Assembly (NCBI GenBank): GCA_009776515.1
Contig: WRNP01000008.1
Coordinates: forward strand, 1,797 to 30,605
Source: Dehalococcoidia bacterium
GTDB taxonomy: Bacteria; Chloroflexota; Dehalococcoidia; Dehalococcoidales; UBA1222
Length of the DNA stretch: 28,809 nucleotides
Direction: 5' to 3'
Below the pieces are notes generated by a model. That model did no database searches. It worked only from the letters and a program-made list of their open reading frames with translations, and had not been told where the DNA came from. This document shows, one piece after another, positions 7,536 through 14,195 of this stretch. Made by a program: the position numbers and the translations under genes. The stretch's first letter is position 1; every line of letters begins with the position of its first letter.

Positions 7536-8357
7536 TTAATGCTTGCCATCCGATTCGTCTGTTTTAAGCGATGCTATGGTTAGGGGATAGGCTGGACGCC
7601 TGACTTCTCCATAGACCACTTTCTCGATCCGTGGATGGCGGCGGCAAAGGATTTTGACGGCTAGAGCTTCAGCCCGTGTTACTTGGTCCTCCCCAACCTT
7701 ATTGATGAAAGGGATGATGCGTGCTCCCATTGCGTGTTGGATGATACCTTGCGGGTGGGTGATTAGTAATGACACTGCCTCTAAGGTAATAGGCTCGCCC
7801 TCTTTGAGCCCAGTAAGACGGGAAATATTATCAACGCGGAAAGCATTCTCAGGGAGGAGAGGGCGGCCTATAGCCTCTATGCCCACCATGGCTATGACCA
7901 AAGAAGTGCTGGAGGGAATGACCGGCTCGGTGAGATTAGGCGCTTTGAGCGGCAGGCAAGCTGCCCCGTCAGCCTCGTTCACGATATAGTTTGCAAGTCC
8001 CAGGCGGTGAAGGTGATCTACCATTTCGGGCAGGAGCCCTTTGAGCTTGTCGGCATCAGGCTGGGGGTGGGCTAGGGTTATGTGGCGGTAGCGCAGGAGG
8101 GCATCTCTGGCGCGGATGACGAGAGTCTTTGCGTCTTCTTCCAAAATGATGCATTCCGATTCTTCAGGTGCGGGCGACATGATGCGAGTGGTGGTGGTAC
8201 TGATGATATGTTCCCCGGCTACCGCAAGCTCGTGCGCCAAGCGGAACATGAGGCTCGTCTTGCCGCCACCGCCGACTAAGCATACAACATCGCCTGACCT
8301 GAGGCCAAGAGCTACTGCAAGGTCTGTGGTGTGGGTAAGAGAAAGACCAGTGAGCAT
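7536..8357 (-). CDS. yqeC: Selenium-dependent hydroxylase accessory protein YqeC
   Basis: A predicted P-loop NTPase of the YqeC family, found in gene clusters that mature selenium-dependent molybdenum hydroxylases. The biochemical step is not firmly established. Visible features are the glycine-rich P-loop VGGGGKTSLM (about residues 28-37), the strand STTTTRI, the family motif NEADGAACLPLKAPN and EPVIP, then MVGIEAIGRPL. The ATG at 8357 gives 273 residues and places the P-loop near the usual position. An in-frame TTG at 8378 is possible but neither start has a clear ribosome site. It lies between yqeB (104 bases upstream) and the xdhC remnant, as expected for this pathway. Confidence 0.87.
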   Translation of the reverse strand: MLTGLSLTHTTDLAVALGLRSGDVVCLVGGGGKTSLMFRLAHELAVAGEHIISTTTTRIMSPAPEESECIILEEDAKTLVIRARDALLRYRHITLAHPQPDADKLKGLLPEMVDHLHRLGLANYIVNEADGAACLPLKAPNLTEPVIPSSTSLVIAMVGIEAIGRPLLPENAFRVDNISRLTGLKEGEPITLEAVSLLITHPQGIIQHAMGARIIPFINKVGEDQVTRAEALAVKILCRRHPRIEKVVYGEVRRPAYPLTIASLKTDESDGKH

Positions 8358-8461
8358 AGGTTTTTTACCAAAGCACAAATACCAGCGGTCACGGGCAGTA
8401 ATGTTAAAATATCAATCACCCAACCACCGTAACAGTGGTTTCTGGCAGGGCCTGCCCCCGG

Positions 8462-9265
8462 CTATTCTTTATTGTATCGGGCGAGGATTGCTTCCAATAC
8501 CCCACCCGCAATGGCGCGACCCTTGTCTGAGATGCTTTCGCAATAGTTAGGATTAGCCCGCGGGTCAATATCACCGGCTTTTACGCCTTTTGTTACTGGC
8601 GTGCCGTCTCTTAGGAGTCCGCGGATGATGCCGGGGATAAGCGCTGTGACCGGCTCACTATCTACGCAGGCGACAACATCGCCTGCTGTGACCATGTCAC
8701 CGATGTTTTTCGCTGTGCAGAAAACACCGTCCTTTGGGGCGCGGAAGACCCTTTCCTTGCCATAGCCCGCAATGATCCCGGGGTGGCCTGTATCGGGTTC
8801 GGCCATACCTTCCCGAATGACTCTGCCCAGGTCGTGGCCGCGATTGGTTTCAATGACTACGTGGACATCTTTCCCTGCTACGAAGCCAATGCCTAGTCCG
8901 ATAACGAGCGGGGCATCGCTAATACGGGTGCCGATATTACGCTTGGCGATGATGGCATCTATCACCACATCAGGCTGAAGTGTCTCTATGATACTTGCCG
9001 CTGGGTCCACAATAAGGGCAAGATCCCCTTTTGCCCAGCAGCCAAATACAGCGGGCATATTGGCTACAAGGTGGCATGTCTTGCCCTCGATGCATTTCAT
9101 TTTGTCATAGATAGCCTCGCAGAAAGAGACCTTGCGCCTAACCGCCTCAGGGCGGGCGGTCTCAGTCATGACCACACGGAAATGGCTCTCAGCCAGGCGA
9201 CAAGCTGTTGCCGAAGCAAGTTCGCCGCCGCCGCGGATAAGGATTTTAAGATTAGATATAGCCAA
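8462..9265 (-). CDS. yqeB: Selenium-dependent molybdenum hydroxylase system protein, YqeB/EF2563 family
   Basis: A 267-residue member of the EF2563/YqeB family, which co-occurs with selenium donor proteins and xanthine dehydrogenase-like enzymes and is thought to act in maturation of their labile selenium cofactor. The N-terminus has a dinucleotide-binding-like turn, LIRGGGELASATACRLA (residues 9-25). The family blocks follow: VVMTETARPEAVRR, VSFCEAIYD, ALIVDP, DVVIDAIIAKRNIGT, PLVIGLGIGF and VIETNRGHDLGRVI. The start is TTG 9265, with AAGG about ten bases upstream. It is 90 bases downstream of modC, and that gap holds an inverted repeat and a TATACT -10-like box, so it may have its own promoter. 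The gene looks intact, unlike xdhC. Confidence 0.9.
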   Translation of the reverse strand: MAISNLKILIRGGGELASATACRLAESHFRVVMTETARPEAVRRKVSFCEAIYDKMKCIEGKTCHLVANMPAVFGCWAKGDLALIVDPAASIIETLQPDVVIDAIIAKRNIGTRISDAPLVIGLGIGFVAGKDVHVVIETNRGHDLGRVIREGMAEPDTGHPGIIAGYGKERVFRAPKDGVFCTAKNIGDMVTAGDVVACVDSEPVTALIPGIIRGLLRDGTPVTKGVKAGDIDPRANPNYCESISDKGRAIAGGVLEAILARYNKE

Positions 9266-9299
9266 GGATTATTCTGCCTTTCTACGAACTAAGTATAAC

Positions 9300-9338
9300 C
9301 TACCGGATCTATAAAATCCTATCATAAATTTCCGGTAG
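9300..9338. repeat. Inverted repeat between modC and yqeB
   Basis: CTACCGGA (9300-9307) and TCCGGTAG (9331-9338) form a perfect 8-bp stem around an AT-rich 23-base loop. On the minus strand it is followed directly by a TATACT box, so it may be an operator or a transcript hairpin ahead of yqeB. Confidence 0.4.
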
Positions 9339-9355
9339 ACCCTAACCTAGCCGGA

Positions 9356-10432
9356 TTATTCGTTCATAATTATTAGCTGCTTTGGCGGGAGATAGATCAG
9401 ACACTCCTCGCCATCCCGGAGATCCCGGATTTGGCTCTTGGCAAGGGTAGCGCTCAGAGGGTGTCGCCCTTGAGTGTCTTGCCTTAAGCGGAAGCGACAG
9501 CTCGTGACGGCGATGCTTTCCACTGCCTGAAGGACGGTGACTGAGAATACATTCTCTCCCGCTTTCTGGGCAAGCTCAATAAACTCTGGGCGGATGCCGA
9601 GCACGATCCTTTGGCCGGGGATGACAGGCAGGCGACGTACGGTGACCGTAAGATAAGCATCCCATGCTGGTACGTAAATCTCTGCGTTGCCGTTTGTTGC
9701 ACTCTTTACCACCCCATCCATTTGGTTGCGCACGCCGGTAAGGCGTGCCACGGTACGGTTGACCGGCTCGCCGAAAATTGCTTCCTTTGAATCGTGTTGG
9801 ATGATATTACCCGACTGGAAGACTGCGACTCGAGAACCCAGGCGATAGCCTTCGGTCAAGTCATGTGTTACGAGGACCATGCTACCATTGAAGCCGTCGT
9901 AGAGCGTTAAGAGCTCGAGCTCAAGCCTCTCTCGGAGCTGGGTGTCCAGAGCGGAAAAAGGCTCGTCCAAAAGGATTATCTCCGGTTCTGGGGCAAGCGC
10001 TCGGGCAATGGCCACACGCTGTTGCTGTCCGGCAGAGAGCTGGCGGGGGAGTCTGTCCCCAAGCTGTTCTAGGTGTAAAAGCGCGAGGAGATTCTTAATT
10101 TTTTCTGTGGCCTCGGTTGTCGGCAAATTGCGGATACCATAGGCAATGTTGTCCACTACGCTAAGATGTGGGAAGAGGGCGTAATTCTGAAAGACGAAAC
10201 CCACTTTGCGCTTTCCCGGTGGAATGTTGACTCCTTTCGCTGAATCAAAAAGCACTCGGTTGTTGAGCTCAATGTAGCCTTCGTCAGGACGGCATAGCCC
10301 CGCAATGCATTGGAGCGTCATAGTCTTGCCTGAACCTGAAGGCCCGAGCACGACCAGGAGGTCGCGGTTGGTGGAAAGTTCCACGTCAAGTTTGAAGCCT
10401 GGCAAAGAGCGCTTGATTATTGCTTTGAGCAT
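9356..10432 (-). CDS. modC: Molybdate ABC transporter ATP-binding protein ModC
   Basis: A 358-residue ATPase that energises molybdate (or tungstate) import. The Walker A is GPSGSGKT (residues 30-37) and the Q-loop is FVFQNYALFPHLSV. The signature is LSAGQQQRVAIARAL (132-146), with Ala in place of the usual first Gly. The Walker B is IILLDEPFSALD (152-163) and the switch His is in VLVTHD. The C-terminal 130 residues match the length and strand-rich pattern of a TOBE oxyanion-sensing domain. It lies 86 bases downstream of the permease gene modB. No modA gene for the binding protein is in the window. The closely related sulfate and tungstate ATPases cannot be excluded from sequence alone, but the Mo-hydroxylase context favours molybdate. 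Confidence 0.9.
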   Translation of the reverse strand: MLKAIIKRSLPGFKLDVELSTNRDLLVVLGPSGSGKTMTLQCIAGLCRPDEGYIELNNRVLFDSAKGVNIPPGKRKVGFVFQNYALFPHLSVVDNIAYGIRNLPTTEATEKIKNLLALLHLEQLGDRLPRQLSAGQQQRVAIARALAPEPEIILLDEPFSALDTQLRERLELELLTLYDGFNGSMVLVTHDLTEGYRLGSRVAVFQSGNIIQHDSKEAIFGEPVNRTVARLTGVRNQMDGVVKSATNGNAEIYVPAWDAYLTVTVRRLPVIPGQRIVLGIRPEFIELAQKAGENVFSVTVLQAVESIAVTSCRFRLRQDTQGRHPLSATLAKSQIRDLRDGEECLIYLPPKQLIIMNE

Positions 10433-10518
10433 AAATATTGGCTTTCAGAATCCTTGATAAAAAATATGCGGAGCTTAGGCCGGTAGGTTGACGGGCGTTT
10501 GACCCGCCATGGTGCGAG

Positions 10519-11202
10519 TTATTGCGACACAATCCTCCGTTTTGGTAGCCGCCCTTTCCAGCGAGCAATGGCGAGCAGTGACAGAAAGGCAAAGATTAAC
10601 ACAATGGCGGAGAGGACAAGCGCTCGGACGTTGTCGCCTGCCTGGATGGCGAAGTAGATGGCTACAGGGATGGTGGTGGTGCGCCCCGGAATATTGCCGG
10701 CCAGCATCAAAGTGGCCCCAAATTCACCTAGTGCACGCCCCAGCGCGAGTACGGTAGCCGAGGCCACCCCAGGCCAAGCCAGGGGCAATGTTACTGTCCA
10801 GAAGACGCGCCATTCCGATGCCCCCAGGGTGCGGGCAGCATCTTCAATGTTAGGATCCACCTGCTCAAACGCACCTCGCGCGGTGAGGTACATCAATGGG
10901 AAGGAGACTACTACAGCTGCGATGACGGTGGCTGGCCATGAAAAGACAACTGAGGTGCCTAGGTAGAGTAGTATCTTGCCGATAGGGCCGTTCGCGCCAA
11001 AAAGCAATAAGAGGCTATATCCAACCACGGTGGGCGGCAGCACCATAGGCAGGATGAATAGACTGTCCAGGATGTTTTTTAGGCGTCCCTGATAACGTGC
11101 CAACCATCGGGCGGCGGCAATGCCTAAGAAAAAAGTGATGATAGTTCCAATAAGTACGGTCCGGAACGAAATCAACAAGGGCGAGAGATAGTCATTAGGC
11201 AT
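10519..11202 (-). CDS. modB: Molybdate ABC transporter permease ModB
   Basis: A 227-residue inner-membrane permease with about six membrane segments and the binding-protein-dependent permease signature: EDAARTLGASEWRVFWTVTLPLAWPG, which couples to the ATPase, and GRALGEFGATLMLAG, typical of ModB/CysT proteins. The early segment LPMVLPPTVVGYSLLLLFG is also typical of ModB. The start at ATG 11202 has no obvious ribosome site. modC follows, giving a two-gene transporter half-operon. The binding protein must be encoded elsewhere or be absent. The 228-base gap upstream contains a long inverted repeat. Confidence 0.9.
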   Translation of the reverse strand: MPNDYLSPLLISFRTVLIGTIITFFLGIAAARWLARYQGRLKNILDSLFILPMVLPPTVVGYSLLLLFGANGPIGKILLYLGTSVVFSWPATVIAAVVVSFPLMYLTARGAFEQVDPNIEDAARTLGASEWRVFWTVTLPLAWPGVASATVLALGRALGEFGATLMLAGNIPGRTTTIPVAIYFAIQAGDNVRALVLSAIVLIFAFLSLLAIARWKGRLPKRRIVSQ

Positions 11203-11295
11203 TTTTAAAAACCATTCTTGATGTTTAGTGCGGCCCTAGGTTATTAACACATTCCGACAGGATCTGCCACCAATCGATTACGGTTTTCACACTAG

Positions 11296-11349
11296 AATCC
11301 GGCTAGCCTCACGATACTACGATCTAGTTTTCCTGATGTCAGCCGGATT
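11296..11349. repeat. Inverted repeat upstream of modB
   Basis: AATCCGGCT (11296-11304) and AGCCGGATT (11341-11349) are perfect 9-base inverted arms 36 bases apart. The extended left arm AATCCGGCTAG (11296-11306) is the exact reverse complement of CTAGCCGGATT at 9347-9357, at the 3' end of modC. It could be an operator, for example for a molybdate regulator, or a leader hairpin. The rest of the 11203-11430 gap shows no gene. Confidence 0.4.
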
Positions 11350-11430
11350 ACAGCTAGAGCTTACCGCGCAGGGGTGGGTTAATTCTCGGCACATTGATTC
11401 CAGCAAGGCCTGTCAGGCAGATGCGAAAGC

Positions 11431-12213
11431 TTAATTAACCCATGCTCTCTCCATTATTCCAGTATCGGTGACCTCAATTTGAGTTAGCTCTTTATTATGA
11501 TGTTTTAGCACGGCTCGCCCACCTACGTCACCGCGTGCTTTCATCAGTTCTGGCAGTAGGCAGGTATCGAAGAGCACGGGATGTCCGCGCGTTTTGTCAA
11601 TAATAGGCACCACGATGGGCGTTGCATGTGTTTTAAAAGCGCGGATGACACGGGTGACAATATCCTGGGTGACAAATGGTCGGTTGCCCAATGACAAGAG
11701 CACGGCTTGGGTATTAGGTGCAAGAAAGCGGAGTCCGCAACGTAGGCTGTGCGAAAGGCAGCCTGCATGCTCATCGATTGTTACCAGGGTCACGTCGTGG
11801 TATTGAAGTTCCTTGAATGCGTTTCCGTAGGAATGGCTAACTACCACCACCACATCGTTGATGCCGGCGGCAAGGAAGCTGTCAGCAAGCGTCCTGAAAG
11901 GGATAGCCTCGGGGTGAGCGCTCTGTCCGCCGGCGAGTACAACGGCAGCGAGTTTAAGGCGCGCCAGAGGGTTATTCATTTGCCGGCTTGGCTCTATATC
12001 AAGCACTTGGACATCATCTTCGAATAAACGATACAGAACGCGCGTTCCCCAGGGGGTTTCCATAGTATAGATCTCATCTTGTCCCCAAAGCTTGATACCG
12101 GATGTTCTGTGCTTGACTAAGCGTATGAGCGTGCTACGAATGTGCGTACACTCAAGGGGAGGCAATAAATCAAGCTCGGTCGAGGCCTGGATAGTGAGGA
12201 GTAGCTTAGCCAT
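11431..12213 (-). CDS. RelE/ParE-like toxin domain fused to a degenerate MobA/MocA nucleotidyltransferase domain
   Basis: A 260-residue, single-frame fusion. Residues 1-80 resemble a RelE/ParE-family toxin: HRTSGIKLWGQDEIYTME, then TRVLYRLFEDDVQVLDIEPS. From about residue 87 the chain becomes a MobA/MocA-like NTP transferase: LKLAAVVLAGGQS, AGINDVVVVVSHS, SLRCGLRFLAP, GNRPFVTQDIV and RGHPVLFDTCLLPELMKARG. MocA adds CMP to molybdopterin for hydroxylases, which fits this locus. Active-site features are missing: the RMG-K part of the nucleotide loop is lost with about 15-20 residues, the metal-binding Asp of the GD(Q/R)P motif is Asn (GNRP), and the terminal D(I/L)DTPED segment is absent. The ATG at 12213 overlaps the antitoxin gene by 8 bases, the usual toxin arrangement. 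An upstream in-frame start at 12291 lies inside the antitoxin and is unlikely. Catalysis by the second domain is doubtful. Confidence 0.8.
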   Translation of the reverse strand: MAKLLLTIQASTELDLLPPLECTHIRSTLIRLVKHRTSGIKLWGQDEIYTMETPWGTRVLYRLFEDDVQVLDIEPSRQMNNPLARLKLAAVVLAGGQSAHPEAIPFRTLADSFLAAGINDVVVVVSHSYGNAFKELQYHDVTLVTIDEHAGCLSHSLRCGLRFLAPNTQAVLLSLGNRPFVTQDIVTRVIRAFKTHATPIVVPIIDKTRGHPVLFDTCLLPELMKARGDVGGRAVLKHHNKELTQIEVTDTGIMERAWVN

Positions 12214-12466
12214 GGTAGATCTCATTGATATCGAAAAACTCACCGCGCTGGGCCTCATCCAATCCCTGGATTTGGCGCGCTGATAAAACATGGTCTTTCA
12301 TGAGCTTTAGGGTCTCGCTCATGCGCCGATAGTCCTCATAACTCAACACTACAGCGACGGGTCGACCGTGGCGGGTTACGCTGAAGCTATACGCCTCGCT
12401 TTCAACGCGAGCGAGCAGGGGCAAAAAGTTTTGACGGGCTTCGGTGATGGGAACAGCTTCTATCAC
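12206..12466 (-). CDS. Phd/YefM-family antitoxin
   Basis: An 86-residue antitoxin-like DNA-binding protein. The N-terminus IEAVPITEARQNFLPLLARV followed by SFSVTRHGRPVAVVLSYEDY is the classic Phd/YefM fold, which binds its own promoter. The C-terminal tail (about residues 52-86, SETLKLMKDHVLSARQIQGL and onward) should wrap the toxin. The start is GTG 12466 with AGAGGG seven bases upstream. The stop codon overlaps the toxin-fusion start by 8 bases (ATGGCTAA), suggesting translational coupling. A near-consensus promoter with an inverted repeat across its -10 box lies about 90 bases upstream, consistent with autoregulation. Confidence 0.88.
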   Translation of the reverse strand: MIEAVPITEARQNFLPLLARVESEAYSFSVTRHGRPVAVVLSYEDYRRMSETLKLMKDHVLSARQIQGLDEAQRGEFFDINEIYHG

Positions 12467-12554
12467 TATATAACCCTCTGTGTGCCCTGGGGTGTTGGCT
12501 CAAGCACTGTGCTAATACCGTAATGCAATGAAATGTACACTCATCTGTGCAGAA

Positions 12555-12590
12555 CTCCTGAAATATACCAGGCAGGAGAGCTGCTGTCAA
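12555..12590 (-). promoter_or_regulatory. Promoter and probable autoregulatory operator of the toxin-antitoxin operon
   Basis: On the minus strand a perfect -35 TTGACA (12585-12590), a 17-base spacer and TATATT (12562-12567). An inverted repeat CTCCTG (12555-12560) / CAGGAG (12573-12578) brackets the -10 box, where an antitoxin-toxin complex would block RNA polymerase. This is the best promoter upstream of the molybdenum locus. Confidence 0.7.
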
Positions 12591-12599
12591 ACGGACACA

Positions 12600-12940
12600 G
12601 GCGCAAAGACAATATCGTTGATATTTCACGAAGTCGGACAAATCAGGAAAGAGCGCGTCATGGCGGTTTAGCGATGCATGCAGGCACCGTTGCCTTCCCA
12701 CCGATATCGGGTTGTCTCCGGGAAGATTATTGAGGGATTATGTATAACCAACTGTTGCAACAAAGGCCTGTTGGTTGTACTTCAACAGATTCTTAAAGAA
12801 GATCGTCACTGCACAACAGGAGCCTAGAGGACAACGATAAAACTGACAGCCGTATGATTAGAGGACTGATTTTCTCTCAAAGTCCTAAAGTTGGGGCAAT
12901 GGCGGATAAACGGAGGGCGGAATAACCTGGTGGCATCGGC
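12600..12940. other. Intergenic stretch with one hairpin and no recognisable gene
   Basis: This lies between the toxin-antitoxin promoter and rsmD. Short frames on both strands lack family features and ribosome sites. One notable structure is a 10-bp stem with a single G-U pair, TATAACCAAC (12743-12752) / GTTGGTTGTA (12770-12779), with a 17-base loop. It is not followed by a T run and cannot be assigned. No tRNA is seen. Confidence 0.4.
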
Positions 12941-12946
12941 TATAAT
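12941..12946 (+). promoter_or_regulatory. -10 box directly upstream of rsmD (leaderless arrangement)
   Basis: A perfect TATAAT is followed after six bases by the ATG at 12953, where transcription would be expected to begin. There is no ribosome site. The -35 region is poor, so the promoter assignment rests mainly on the -10 and its position. Confidence 0.5.
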
Positions 12947-12952
12947 GTGGTG

Positions 12953-13558
12953 ATGATGCGTGTGATTGCAGGCACGGCAAAGGGGATGCCCATCAAGTAT
13001 CCCAAGGGGGCTCCGACTAGACCAGCCACCGAATTAGTGCGAGGGGCTATTTTCTCCATGCTGGAAGCGTCTGATGCCGATTGGTCACGGGTGCTGGACC
13101 TCTTCTCTGGCTCGGGGTCGCTCGGCATTGAGGCGCTCTCTCGGGGTGCGGGTTTTGTTGACTTCGTTGACCGTGACCGCCGTGCCTATGCTATAATCCG
13201 AGAAAACCTAATGCGGGCACGCTTGGCTGAGCGGGCAAGGATATACTGTCAGGATGTCTCAAAGGCCCTGTGTATCCTGGCAGAGAGCTGGGGGGGCGCG
13301 GATGGCGGCTATGGCATTGTACTTATGGATCCGCCTTATGCCAATCGGGCTATTGGTGGTGTCATCACGGCGTTGGCAAGCTCAAAGATCGTAGGTGCCG
13401 AGACGGTCGTGGTCATCACTCATTCGGCACGCTTCAAACTAGAGAACAAGTATGGTTCGCTTGCCATTCGGCGTGAGCTTCGTCATGGCGATAGCGTGAT
13501 TGCTGTGTATCGGAAACATGCTGGTGATGCCCCGCCTGCGGAGCCTGGCGGTGCCTAG
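12953..13558 (+). CDS. rsmD: 16S rRNA (guanine(966)-N(2))-methyltransferase RsmD
   Basis: It methylates N2 of G966 in 16S rRNA using S-adenosylmethionine. The chain shows the RsmD N-terminus MRVIAGTAKG, then PTRPATELVRGAIFSML, the SAM-binding loop VLDLFSGSGSLGIEALSRGA, an acidic strand FVDRD and the catalytic LMDPPY motif. It is about 201 residues, close to the family length, with a short Ala/Pro-rich tail. Start candidates are GTG 12947, ATG 12953 and ATG 12956. I choose 12953 because it coincides with the expected transcript start of the TATAAT at 12941. It is followed by coaD, the common bacterial pairing, across a 107-base gap with its own ribosome site. Confidence 0.93.
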   Translation: MMRVIAGTAKGMPIKYPKGAPTRPATELVRGAIFSMLEASDADWSRVLDLFSGSGSLGIEALSRGAGFVDFVDRDRRAYAIIRENLMRARLAERARIYCQDVSKALCILAESWGGADGGYGIVLMDPPYANRAIGGVITALASSKIVGAETVVVITHSARFKLENKYGSLAIRRELRHGDSVIAVYRKHAGDAPPAEPGGA

Positions 13559-13665
13559 GTAGCAGATGCGGGGTATTCAAGGTGACTGGTTATGGTATGA
13601 GATCAGGCTCAATGATAGTTCTATATTCTATCATAACATAACTCTGATTACTCTTTGGGAGGAAG

Positions 13666-14151
13666 ATGATGATAGCGGTCTATCCCGGTAGTTTTGATCC
13701 ATTTACCAATGGCCACTTGGATGTGGCCAGGCGGGCGGCACGACTCTTTGATCGATTGGTTATTGGCGTTTATGCTACTCCAGAAAAGAAGCTCTTGTTT
13801 GATCTAGATGAGCGTGTGGCGCTTGCCCGCGCGGCCGTCTCTGCTTTCTCAAACATTGAGGTGCGGCCTTACTCTGGGCTGACGGTGGAACTTGCCCGTG
13901 CAGCTACAGCACAGATCATCGTGCGTGGGCTTCGGGTGTCCGCTGATTTCGAATTCGAATTTGACCTCGCAATGATGACGCACAAGCTCTCGCCTGATCT
14001 GGAAATGCTTTGCCTTATGGCTAGTCCACAATACCAGTTCTTGAGCGCTTCCCTCTTGAAAGAGGTGGCGCGGCTTGGTGGCAACGTGGATGACTGGGTG
14101 CCGGCGGAGGTGGCGGAGGCGGTAAAAACGAAAGTTGGCAGAACTATATGA
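13666..14151 (+). CDS. coaD: Pantetheine-phosphate adenylyltransferase
   Basis: It catalyses the penultimate step of coenzyme A synthesis, transferring AMP from ATP to 4'-phosphopantetheine. At 161 residues it is the usual length. The N-terminal AVYPGSFDPFTNGHLDV carries the T-x-G-H nucleotidyltransferase motif (residues 14-17), and RGLRVSADFEFEFDLAMM and FLSASLLKEVARLGGNV are diagnostic of CoaD. The start has GGGAGG about seven bases upstream, followed by two ATG codons in a row (13666 and 13669), and either could be used. It pairs with rsmD upstream. Confidence 0.96.
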   Translation: MMIAVYPGSFDPFTNGHLDVARRAARLFDRLVIGVYATPEKKLLFDLDERVALARAAVSAFSNIEVRPYSGLTVELARAATAQIIVRGLRVSADFEFEFDLAMMTHKLSPDLEMLCLMASPQYQFLSASLLKEVARLGGNVDDWVPAEVAEAVKTKVGRTI

Positions 14152-14195
14152 TCCCCTGCGGCCCGCGATCATCGGGCTAATTTGAGATTTAAGGG

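Noticed and set aside
11203..11430. A possible molybdenum-cofactor riboswitch in the modB leader
   Set aside because: The conserved core of the Moco RNA motif could not be recognised; only simple inverted repeats are visible.
12206..12291. An N-terminal extension of the toxin fusion to 12291
   Set aside because: It would lie wholly within the antitoxin gene. The ATG at 12213 gives the usual short overlap and a normal RelE-like N-terminus.
12402..12701. A 99-codon minus-strand frame upstream of the antitoxin
   Set aside because: It covers the toxin-antitoxin promoter and overlaps the antitoxin gene in another frame, with Cys/His-rich low-quality composition.
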